This document shows, piece after piece, positions 38,109 to 45,267 of a stretch of 64,000 bases of DNA. The first letter of the stretch is position 1. Every line of letters starts with the position of its first letter. A model generated the notes under the pieces. That model was not told where the DNA came from. It saw nothing but the letters and a program-made list of their open reading frames with translations, and searched no databases. The translations under genes were made by a program, and so were the position numbers. Source of the DNA: VAZQ01 sp035693615 (GTDB taxonomy: Bacteria > Pseudomonadota > Alphaproteobacteria > Rhizobiales > Xanthobacteraceae); contig DASSGH010000148.1 in assembly GCA_035693615.1 (NCBI GenBank), positions 1 through 64,000 of the forward strand, written 5' to 3'.

Positions 38109-39080
38109 TCACTCGACCTTCAGATTGAGCTTGCGCACCAGCGTTCCCCACTTCGTCTCTTCGTTATCGATGTCCTTGGCGTAGTCCTCCGGCGTCGAGG
38201 TTAGAGGGTCGCCGCCTTCGGCCAGGATTCGTTGCTTCACATCATCAGTGTCGACCACCGCGCGCAATGCGCGGTTGAGACGCTCGACGATCGGCGGCGG
38301 CGTGCCCGCCGGCGCCAGCAACCCGTAATGCAGGACCGACTCAAATCCGGGAAGCCCCGACTCGCTTGCGGTGGGCACGTCGGGCAGAAGACTGAATCGC
38401 GCGGGAGCGAGCACCGCGATCGCGCGCAGCGTGCCGGCCTGCAGATTGCCGAGCGCAGGCGGCAACACACCGAACGCGATCGGGACGTGGTTGCCGAGGA
38501 GATCATTCATCACCTGCGCCGTGCCTTTGTAAGGGATGATCGCCGCCCCGATGCCGGTAACCGATTTGAACAACTCGGCGGTGAGGTACCCGCCGGTGCC
38601 GACCGCCGATGTCCCGATGTTGAAGTTCGTTCCCGCGCTCCTCGCGATCGCGACCACCTCGCCGATCGTTTTCGCCGGGAACGAGGGGTGCGCCAGCAAT
38701 ACCACAGGCATCGAGGCGATCAGCCCGACGGGTGCGAAGTCCTTGCGGGGGTCGAAGCCGGCATTGGTGTAGAGGCTGGGATTGATGGAGACCGATCCGG
38801 TGTGGCCGAGAAATAGCGTGAATCCGTCGGGCGGGCTCTTGATGAAGGCGCGAGTGCCGATCAGGCCCGAGCCACCAGCCCGGTTATCCACTACCACCTG
38901 CTGGCCAAGCGCACCCGCAAGCTTCTCCGCGACGACGCGTGCCATAGCATCGACGCCACCGCCTGGCGGATAGGGCACGATCAATGTGATGGTGCGATCT
39001 GGATAGTCCTGGGCCAAGGCGTGGCTGCAAAGGGCCACTGCAACCGCAGCGGCAACCGCGGCCCGCAACAGCCTGCGCAT
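38109..39080 (-). CDS. TctC/Bug-type tripartite tricarboxylate transporter binding protein
   Basis: A 323-residue protein with a signal peptide (MRRLLRAAVAAAVAVALCSHALAQ) and the family signature DRTITLIVPYPPGGGVDAMARVVAEKL. The later NRAGGSGLIGTRAFIKSPPDG and LPDVPTASESGLPGFE segments are also typical. It is an orphan, with no TctA or TctB genes near. It ends 19 bases from the PadR gene on the other strand. Confidence 0.9.
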   Translation of the reverse strand: MRRLLRAAVAAAVAVALCSHALAQDYPDRTITLIVPYPPGGGVDAMARVVAEKLAGALGQQVVVDNRAGGSGLIGTRAFIKSPPDGFTLFLGHTGSVSINPSLYTNAGFDPRKDFAPVGLIASMPVVLLAHPSFPAKTIGEVVAIARSAGTNFNIGTSAVGTGGYLTAELFKSVTGIGAAIIPYKGTAQVMNDLLGNHVPIAFGVLPPALGNLQAGTLRAIAVLAPARFSLLPDVPTASESGLPGFESVLHYGLLAPAGTPPPIVERLNRALRAVVDTDDVKQRILAEGGDPLTSTPEDYAKDIDNEETKWGTLVRKLNLKVE

Positions 39081-39169
39081 CGTACCCTCCCCTTTTTCTT
39101 GATTAACGGGCCGCCGCCCTCGATGCGCGTGGAGCGGCGGCCGAGTCGCAACTCAGCTACAACGCCACC

Positions 39170-39349
39170 TCAGTGAACGAGACCGTCCAACTGCAGGCGC
39201 GCGATTTCGTCCTTCACCAGCAACTTGCGACGCTTTAACGCCACGATCTGAAGATCGTCGACCGACGGATGCGAGCGGGCCTCGGCAATTTCCGCCTCCA
39301 GCGCCCGATGCCGCCGTTCCAGTTCCGCAAGGTGGGCTTCTATGGACAT
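39170..39349 (-). CDS. YdcH-like (DUF465) small protein
   Basis: A 59-residue protein beginning MSIEAHLAELERRHRALEAE, with GAGGAG about ten bases before the ATG. It is a single helical hairpin with heptad-like charge, and the segment HPSVDDLQIVALKRRKLLVKDEI matches the conserved core of YdcH/DUF465 proteins. A second, similar gene lies 422 bases away on the other strand. Function is not known for the family. Confidence 0.8.
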   Translation of the reverse strand: MSIEAHLAELERRHRALEAEIAEARSHPSVDDLQIVALKRRKLLVKDEIARLQLDGLVH

Positions 39350-39771
39350 GTTGGGGGGTTCTCCTCAGCCAGATCATTGCCTGACTGGGGCAGTCTACAC
39401 CGTCTCCGGGTCTTTTCGAAGGGGCTTTGGTTGTGCACCGCAGCAACGCCCGATTCCTATGACGATTCATGTGCCCGGGAGGACCGGCCTGGGGACAGTC
39501 AGCCAACAGAGGGAACCTCGCAGGTCCAAATGTGCCTCGGGAAGCAAGCCAGGCACCGTCGCACCGGAAGCGAAGCCGACGCCCGCTCTCCGCCCGGCCA
39601 AGCGAGGCCGAGCCACGCTTAGCGAAGCCGCCCGCCACGCTCGACTATGGGATCGCACGGGGCGGTGGTCAGAAACGGCAAAGCGCGCTACTTGAAAGGC
39701 GAGCGCGTTTGGGACGCACAGCTGGGATGTAGGCCGCACGCTTTGCGGCCGCCCAAACATCAGCGGTGGCG
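39350..39771. other. Intergenic region, no gene seen
   Basis: It lies between two divergent YdcH-like genes. The short frames here have random composition. It must include both promoters, but I see no recognisable box or repeat. Confidence 0.45.
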
Positions 39772-39978
39772 ATGACCAAAGACGAAGAACGCGAGTTGCG
39801 GGAGCAACTGGCGCGCTTGCAGCAGGAGCACCGCGACCTCGATGCCGCGATCTCCGCACTGCAACACTCGCCGGGCTCCGATCTGTTGCAGGTCCAGCGC
39901 CTCAAGAAGCGCAAGCTCTTTCTGCGCGACCGAATTTCCTACATCGAGGACCAGCTCACGCCCGATATTATTGCTTAA
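39772..39978 (+). CDS. YdcH-like (DUF465) small protein
   Basis: A 68-residue, highly charged helical protein (start ATG 39772; a GTG two codons upstream is possible). The core LQHSPGSDLLQVQRLKKRKLFLRDRISYIEDQL matches the YdcH/DUF465 pattern and resembles the gene at 39170-39349, suggesting an old duplication. A palindromic repeat element follows 18 bases later. Confidence 0.8.
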   Translation: MTKDEERELREQLARLQQEHRDLDAAISALQHSPGSDLLQVQRLKKRKLFLRDRISYIEDQLTPDIIA

Positions 39979-39996
39979 AGCAGGACTTCTTGCGTT

Positions 39997-40073
39997 ATGG
40001 CCGGGCTTGTCCCGGCCATCCACGTCTTCATCTTTTGCAAAAAGACGTGGATGCCCGCGCCAAGCGCGGGCAT
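39997..40073. repeat. Cloverleaf-like palindromic intergenic element
   Basis: Three nested dyads fill 77 bases: stem ATGGCCGGG/CCCGGCCAT (39997-40019, loop CTTGT), a central stem ATCCACGTCTT (40018-40028) with AAGACGTGGAT (40042-40052), and stem ATGCCCGCGC/GCGCGGGCAT (40051-40073, loop CAA). The make-up is like the dispersed palindromic repeats of Bradyrhizobium-type genomes. It lies between two gene ends and could also stop transcription. Confidence 0.75.
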
Positions 40074-40168
40074 GACGATTCAATCTTTTGACGAAGACGC
40101 GTCAACACCTCATGGGCCGCCACGGCCGCCTGCAGGAAAACTGTAATCGTCGCGCCACTGCGCCAGGT

Positions 40169-41149
40169 CTACTCGGGCTCGATGCCGGCCTCGCGGATCA
40201 CCTTTGTCCAGCGCTCGGTCTCTTCCCGCTTGAGCTTGGCCATGTCTTGCGGAGTGCCGGCACCGGCGGTGAGATTGAGCTCGCGAAAACGCGCCTTGGT
40301 CGCGGCCTCGCTGGCGATCTCGTTGATCGCCCGATTGAGCTTCAAAACAATCGCAGCCGGCGTCTTCGGCGGCGCGCTGATGGCGTTCCATGTGTCGGAC
40401 ACGAAGTCAGGCACGCCGATCTCGATGAATGTGGGGACGTCAGGGAGCATATCGAGCCGATGATCGGTGGTGACCGCAAGAATTCTCGCCTTTCCGCCCT
40501 CGTGCAGCTTGTAGGCGGAGGCGAGCTCCATGAAGACGAAGTCAACGTGCCCGGCGACGAGATCGTTGAGCGCGGGGCCGGTCCCGCGATAGGGCACGTG
40601 CAACATCTTGGTTCCGGTCAACTTCATCAACAGTTCCGCGGTCAGGTGCGACGTCGTGCCCGGCCCCTGCGACGCGAACGTGACCTTGCCCGGATTGGCT
40701 TTGGCATAAGCGATGAACTCCTGCGCCGTCTTCGCCGGAAAATCCTGACGCACCAGCAGGACGTTCGGGATCTTTGACATGACCGCGACCGATTCGAGCG
40801 CGGCTGGATCGAAGTTGAGTTTTTTGTAGAGCGCGATATTGCTGGTGATGGGGGCGGGCTGCGACGCAAGCAAGGTGTAGCCGTCGGGCTCGGCGGTATA
40901 CACCGTCTCCGCGCCGATATTGCCGCCGCCGCCGCCGCGATTCTCGATCACGAACGGCTGACCGAGTCGCTGCTGCAGCCCGGCGGCGAAAATTCTCGTC
41001 ACGGTATCGACGCCGCCGCCGGCCGGCACGCTGACGATGATTTTCACCGGACGATTGGGATAATCCGCGGCTTCGTCCTGTTGGCCGAAGGCGGGCGAGA
41101 CCGCGAGAAACGCCGCCGCGGCCGCCACTCGTACGAAATATCTCGACAT
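40169..41149 (-). CDS. TctC/Bug-type tripartite tricarboxylate transporter binding protein
   Basis: A 326-residue protein; ATG 41149, with GGAAGGA eight bases before it, starts a signal peptide (MSRYFVRVAAAAAFLAVSPAFGQ). The signature RPVKIIVSVPAGGGVDTVTRIFAAGL and GQPFVIENRGGGGGNIGAE are clear. It is the third orphan Bug-type protein within 8 kb. Confidence 0.9.
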   Translation of the reverse strand: MSRYFVRVAAAAAFLAVSPAFGQQDEAADYPNRPVKIIVSVPAGGGVDTVTRIFAAGLQQRLGQPFVIENRGGGGGNIGAETVYTAEPDGYTLLASQPAPITSNIALYKKLNFDPAALESVAVMSKIPNVLLVRQDFPAKTAQEFIAYAKANPGKVTFASQGPGTTSHLTAELLMKLTGTKMLHVPYRGTGPALNDLVAGHVDFVFMELASAYKLHEGGKARILAVTTDHRLDMLPDVPTFIEIGVPDFVSDTWNAISAPPKTPAAIVLKLNRAINEIASEAATKARFRELNLTAGAGTPQDMAKLKREETERWTKVIREAGIEPE

Positions 41150-41403
41150 TGACGCGTCCTTCCGCGCGCGATCTCCCCACTCGCGTATCCGCGCCGCAAT
41201 CTCGCATATCGCCCGGCCCGCGGTAAATGCGCCGCGACGTACCGCCGCCGGCGCGACTATGCCTCCGCCTCGCGCCAGCCACGCTTTGGCTCTGCAGGCT
41301 TCACCTTCCGCGCAAACCGCCATCTGCCGGACAGAGTTCCGTCGAACTGGCGGATGGCATGCAACGCGCCCTGAGGTCGCGAGGCAAACGCAGTGCTTGC
41401 TTC

Positions 41404-41417
41404 TTGATATAGATCAA
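41404..41417. promoter_or_regulatory. FNR/FixK-type box TTGATATAGATCAA
   Basis: A match to the FNR/FixK half-sites TTGAT-N4-ATCAA in an otherwise gene-free 343-base region (41150-41492). It lies 75 bases before the start of the repeat-protein gene at 41493, a normal distance for activation under low oxygen. Confidence 0.75.
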
Positions 41418-41492
41418 ATGGCTGGCTCTCCGAGAATGGGACCCTATACAGCTTTGATTTGATGCTCCACGAGACCAGTCAGGATCCGGATC

Positions 41493-43391
41493 GTGTCAAT
41501 CTATAACTACACCGCCCTTGATGTTCCGTCGGCGAGCGGCGGCACCTCCGCTTACGGCATCAACAGGGCAGGCCTGATCGTTGGAGGGTACGCCATCACC
41601 TCCGGCACGCCCCCCTCCAGTCAAGGGTACGGCTTTCTCTACAATCCTCAGGATGGCACCTATACCACCCTCAACGCGGGCCCATTCACCTCCGCGCAGG
41701 GCAGCAATGATGCGGGCTGGACCGTCGGGTATTATGGGATCGGCAGCGTTCACGGCTTCCTCTATGGCTTCGGCACCTACACAACGCTCGACGTCCCCGG
41801 AGCGACGAGGACCCAGGCATACGGCATCAATAATGCGCACTTTCCCTTCCAGGGCGACATCTCCGGTTCCTATAGCGTCGGCAGCACGAACCACGGGTTC
41901 CTGTATAGGAACGGCAACTACATCACCCTCGACGACCCCCTGGCGGGGCCGGGCGGCACCTTCGCATTCGGCATCAACGAGGGAGACCAGGTCGTCGGGA
42001 GCTACACCGACGCCAGCGGCCACTCCCACGGCTTCATCTACAGCGACGGCACCTACACCACGCTCGACGATCCGGCGGGCACCGACACCCAGGCGCTCGG
42101 CATCAACGATCTCGGGGAGATCGTCGGGGTTTACTCCAACGGCCCCGTCCACCACGGCTTCCTATACAGGCCGGCGTTCGGCGCCGGGTTCGGCGGCGGC
42201 CTCTATACGACGCTGGACGATCCCACGGCGACAAGCGACACCTATGCATACGGCATCAACAACAGCCATGTCATTGTAGGCTACAGCGTCAGTAGCGGCC
42301 GGCACGGCTTCATGGCCGTTCCGGGTCCGAACCCAGCACCGCCGCCGGCCACGACTGCCAACATGGTCCTGCGCGGCGCGAACGGAGCTCCTGGGGCGGG
42401 CCTCTATCAAATCTATAACATCGGCAACAACGCGATCCTGGCGAGCTATGAGTTGGGCCAGGTCGGAGCCGATTGGCGGTTTGTCACGCTTGGCGGATTC
42501 AACGCTGGCGGCACGAGCGACATGCTGGCGCGCCGCTCAGTTACCGGCGAATTTCAGATCTACAATATCAGCAACAATAACATCTACGGGTCCGCCTCCC
42601 TCGGCTACGTCGGCTTGGAATGGCAAACCATGGGCTTCGGCAATTTCAGTAGCCGCGGCGAAACCGACATGATCCTGCGCAACAGCAACACCGGAGGAAT
42701 GCAGGTCTACGACATCAGGGACAACCACCTCACCGGAACCGCGAGCCTGGGTGCTGTGGGCTTGAACTGGCAGATGGCCGGGGTGAGCAATCACGGCGCA
42801 CAAAGCGACCTGGTGTTGCGCGACAGCGTCGGGGGCGGCCTCATAATCTACAACGTCGCCAACAATACAATCACCGGCGCTGTGCCCCTCGGCGCCGTGG
42901 GATTGGATTGGCAGCCATCGGGGTTCGGCGATTTCAGCAGCCGCGGCGAAGGCGACATGTTGTTGCGCAACGTCAACACCGGCGGGCTTCTGCTCTACGA
43001 CATCGTTAACAATGCGATCACCGGCGCGTTCTTCCTCGGCAATGTCGGCCTCGACTGGCAGTATGCGGGCGTTGCTCCGATCCAGGGTCCCGGGACGTCC
43101 GACCTCGTGTTGCGCAACGTCAACACCGGCGCATTCCAGGTCTACAACATCGCGGGCAATACGCTGGTGGGATCAGCCAGCTTAGGCGCGGCTGGCCTCG
43201 ACTGGCAGCTCGGCGGCTTCGCCGGCTATTCAGCGACCGGCGCCATGGGCTCCGACAATTCGACCTCTCAACTCGTACAGGCAATGGCCGGTTTCGGCGG
43301 CGGCAGCGGCGCAGCCGACGGGTTGAATGCCGGCTTCGTCAACGCCGACACATCACCGCCGCCATTGTTGACGCCGCCGCAGCACGCCTGA
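41493..43391 (+). CDS. HAF-repeat and FG-GAP-like repeat protein
   Basis: A 632-residue protein without a signal peptide. The first half (about 1-280) is made of HAF-type repeats with the pattern GTYTTLDDP...AYGINN.GxIVGxY....HGFLY. After a Pro-rich linker the second half (about 290-570) has some six FG-GAP/VCBS-like repeats of about 45 residues (GDMLLRNVNTGGLLLYDIVNN-type, then FFLGNVGLDWQ). The tail has GAMGSDNSTSQLVQAMAGFGG. Both repeat types build beta-propeller-like folds and are usually secreted or surface-exposed, so export without a classical signal is likely. A FixK-type box precedes it. Parts of its C-terminal module recur at 45023 and 47965. Confidence 0.75.
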   Translation: MSIYNYTALDVPSASGGTSAYGINRAGLIVGGYAITSGTPPSSQGYGFLYNPQDGTYTTLNAGPFTSAQGSNDAGWTVGYYGIGSVHGFLYGFGTYTTLDVPGATRTQAYGINNAHFPFQGDISGSYSVGSTNHGFLYRNGNYITLDDPLAGPGGTFAFGINEGDQVVGSYTDASGHSHGFIYSDGTYTTLDDPAGTDTQALGINDLGEIVGVYSNGPVHHGFLYRPAFGAGFGGGLYTTLDDPTATSDTYAYGINNSHVIVGYSVSSGRHGFMAVPGPNPAPPPATTANMVLRGANGAPGAGLYQIYNIGNNAILASYELGQVGADWRFVTLGGFNAGGTSDMLARRSVTGEFQIYNISNNNIYGSASLGYVGLEWQTMGFGNFSSRGETDMILRNSNTGGMQVYDIRDNHLTGTASLGAVGLNWQMAGVSNHGAQSDLVLRDSVGGGLIIYNVANNTITGAVPLGAVGLDWQPSGFGDFSSRGEGDMLLRNVNTGGLLLYDIVNNAITGAFFLGNVGLDWQYAGVAPIQGPGTSDLVLRNVNTGAFQVYNIAGNTLVGSASLGAAGLDWQLGGFAGYSATGAMGSDNSTSQLVQAMAGFGGGSGAADGLNAGFVNADTSPPPLLTPPQHA

Positions 43392-43530
43392 GGCCGGTAA
43401 TGCCCCTCGCAACCGTCACGAGCACCGCACGCCGACGTACGGCTATGCGGCGACGCGCGAGGACGTGATGGCGCCGTCACAAACGTCTCAATGCGCGCGC
43501 CGCCACTCGGGCAGCAACTGAGCCGCCAGC

Positions 43531-43743
43531 TCAAGAACGCCGCGTGCTGATCGGACCCGGCGAAGTTTCAAGCGCTTTGCTCCACGCCTCGACGAGCGCC
43601 AGCGGTGCAGTGACAGACAACAGGTAATATGTCGCCGCTGCGTTTATGAACATCAGCGGCAACACTATGCCCCCCGTCCATAGGTCCACCATCGGATATC
43701 GCAAGCCCTCTGTGATGGACGACCCATCTCTTTTGCCGGTCAT
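43531..43743 (-). CDS. Small membrane hypothetical protein
   Basis: A 70-residue protein whose ATG at 43743 has GGGAGGA seven bases upstream. One hydrophobic stretch (IVLPLMFINAAATYYLLSV) is likely membrane-spanning or membrane-associated, flanked by short soluble ends. No family is recognised. It follows the exonuclease gene on the same strand after 46 bases. Confidence 0.55.
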   Translation of the reverse strand: MTGKRDGSSITEGLRYPMVDLWTGGIVLPLMFINAAATYYLLSVTAPLALVEAWSKALETSPGPISTRRS

Positions 43744-43789
43744 AACAGTCCTCCCACGCCCATTCGCCAAAGCTATTTGGCAACACCAT

Positions 43790-44713
43790 CTAACGCAGGC
43801 CTAACCTGCGGGCATAAGTTCCGTGCGCCTCCTCAAGATGCGACATGCTTAGGTTTAATCGCCGCAGCAAATCGTAGAGCGACTCCGCACGTCTCTCCTC
43901 CGGCTTGTCCAACAAATCGGTAATCCATGTATCGATTGAAATTTCGTTTTCCGTTTGGGCGGGCGGTTCGGCTTGAACTTCAGGCGCCCCGTCGGCATGA
44001 AACGTTCTGTTCACCCGTTGCGCCATGAAGTCTGCCAAGCTGCGCTCGCTGGCCTGATGCTCGCCCTCGCTCAATCGGCCGCGAAACAGCTCGTATCTCA
44101 ACCAAACACGGTAAGTGTTCACAACGTCCGTCGCGCAATATCTCGCAATATCTTTGATCCTACCCTCAAGGAAACATCGCTCGACTTCGGCACCGTCCAT
44201 GCCGTCGGGCTTTCCCGGTAGACCCATGATCTTGCTCAGTTCGTTCAACGAGGTCTTGGTATGGGGGGCGAACGAGGAGAGAATGTCGCACAAATCGATT
44301 GCATCCTCGGTGTAACGGTTGAAGTACGGCCGAGCAGCCAGTCCTGGCGCAGGGATGCCATGGATCATGGCCCGATAACGCAGGACGGGAAGGTCGAAGC
44401 TGTTACCGTTGAAGGTCACCAGTTGCGGAGCAAATTCTGCGATATTTGCACAGAATGCGCGGATCAACTGCTTCTCGGTCTGCTCGCCGACGTGAGGCGC
44501 ACCTAGCGCATCCACCTCCCAGCGGCCACTTTCGCGGTGCGCAACGAGCGCGCCGATGCACACGATCGTGTGATAGATGTGCTTTGGGAACCTGTTGCCG
44601 AGAGCTGAACGAATGTGCGCGTCGGTCTGGCCGACAAGATTGTTGGCTGCCGCGAACCCGGCCAGGTCGGGCACAGTTTCCAGGTCCCAGACGATAATGG
44701 ACTGCGCAGCCAT
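43790..44713 (-). CDS. Predicted 3'-5' exonuclease (DEDDy, PolB-like)
   Basis: A 307-residue protein; start at ATG 44713 (MAAQSIIVWDLETVPD). The exonuclease motifs are in order: ExoI WDLET (Asp10, Glu12), ExoII TFNGNSFDLPVL and ExoIII YCATDVVNTY (Tyr-x3-Asp), the DEDDy arrangement of PolB-type proofreading domains. About 60 residues of extra C-terminus follow. Such stand-alone enzymes are inferred to act in DNA repair or turnover. The ribosome site is weak and distant. Confidence 0.82.
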   Translation of the reverse strand: MAAQSIIVWDLETVPDLAGFAAANNLVGQTDAHIRSALGNRFPKHIYHTIVCIGALVAHRESGRWEVDALGAPHVGEQTEKQLIRAFCANIAEFAPQLVTFNGNSFDLPVLRYRAMIHGIPAPGLAARPYFNRYTEDAIDLCDILSSFAPHTKTSLNELSKIMGLPGKPDGMDGAEVERCFLEGRIKDIARYCATDVVNTYRVWLRYELFRGRLSEGEHQASERSLADFMAQRVNRTFHADGAPEVQAEPPAQTENEISIDTWITDLLDKPEERRAESLYDLLRRLNLSMSHLEEAHGTYARRLGLR

Positions 44714-44836
44714 GATATTAAGACAGCGTTCCTTTAACTTAATTGACCTTCGCTTATGGCGACGGTTTGCCGTGCGGCGCGAGTACTTGCGCAACGGGCA
44801 GCAGGAGCCTTAAAGGCCGTCTCGCGCCCCGCCGCC

Positions 44837-44850
44837 TTGCGATAGATCAA
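44837..44850. promoter_or_regulatory. Imperfect FNR/FixK-type box TTGCGATAGATCAA
   Basis: The right half ATCAA is perfect and the left half reads TTGCG. It lies 112 bases before a better box at 44962 in the same 297-base gene-free region (44714-45010), so it may be a secondary or decayed site. Confidence 0.35.
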
Positions 44851-44961
44851 AAACGTGGCGGAGCGCTGTGGCGAGCAGCGAGCGCGAAACGGGTGGCTGC
44901 CGTTGAGCCGCTGCGCGCTCTGATTGCCGCTTCGCCCGGCAATGAACCATCCCCCGGCCTC

Positions 44962-44975
44962 TTGATATAGATCAA
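44962..44975. promoter_or_regulatory. FNR/FixK-type box TTGATATAGATCAA
   Basis: It is identical, including the central four bases, to the box at 41404-41417. It lies 47 bases before the small gene at 45023, which codes for a piece of the same repeat-protein tail. Confidence 0.7.
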
Positions 44976-45022
44976 ACCGGCAATTCCCAAAAATTCATAC
45001 GTTAATATGGGTGATCGAAGAG

Positions 45023-45214
45023 ATGATAATGTCAGCGAGCGGCGCCATGGGGAGTTCCGACAATTCGACCTCTCAGCTCGTTCAGGCGATGGCCGGTTTC
45101 GGCGCCCTGATGCCCTTCTGGAGGGGCTTGTTCGCGGCACTCTCGAAACAGCAACGGCAAGCCCGGCGGCCTCACGCCGAAGGGCCAATTTTTGTTAATT
45201 TGGATGCGAGCTAG
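45023..45214 (+). CDS. Small protein carrying the GAMGSS-NSTSQLVQAMAGFG tail module
   Basis: A 63-residue product whose first half (SASGAMGSSDNSTSQLVQ, then AMAGFG) is almost identical to the end of the repeat protein at 41493-43391. The rest (PFWRGLFAALSKQQRQARRP) differs. The start is uncertain among GTG 45011, ATG 45023 and ATG 45029. Its own FixK-type box suggests it is expressed. It may be a real small paralogue or a rearranged fragment. Confidence 0.45.
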   Translation: MIMSASGAMGSSDNSTSQLVQAMAGFGALMPFWRGLFAALSKQQRQARRPHAEGPIFVNLDAS

Positions 45215-45267
45215 GAGGGGTAACTTGGCTCGAAAGTCATTACACCTCCCTGGTAATCGATCTGCCG

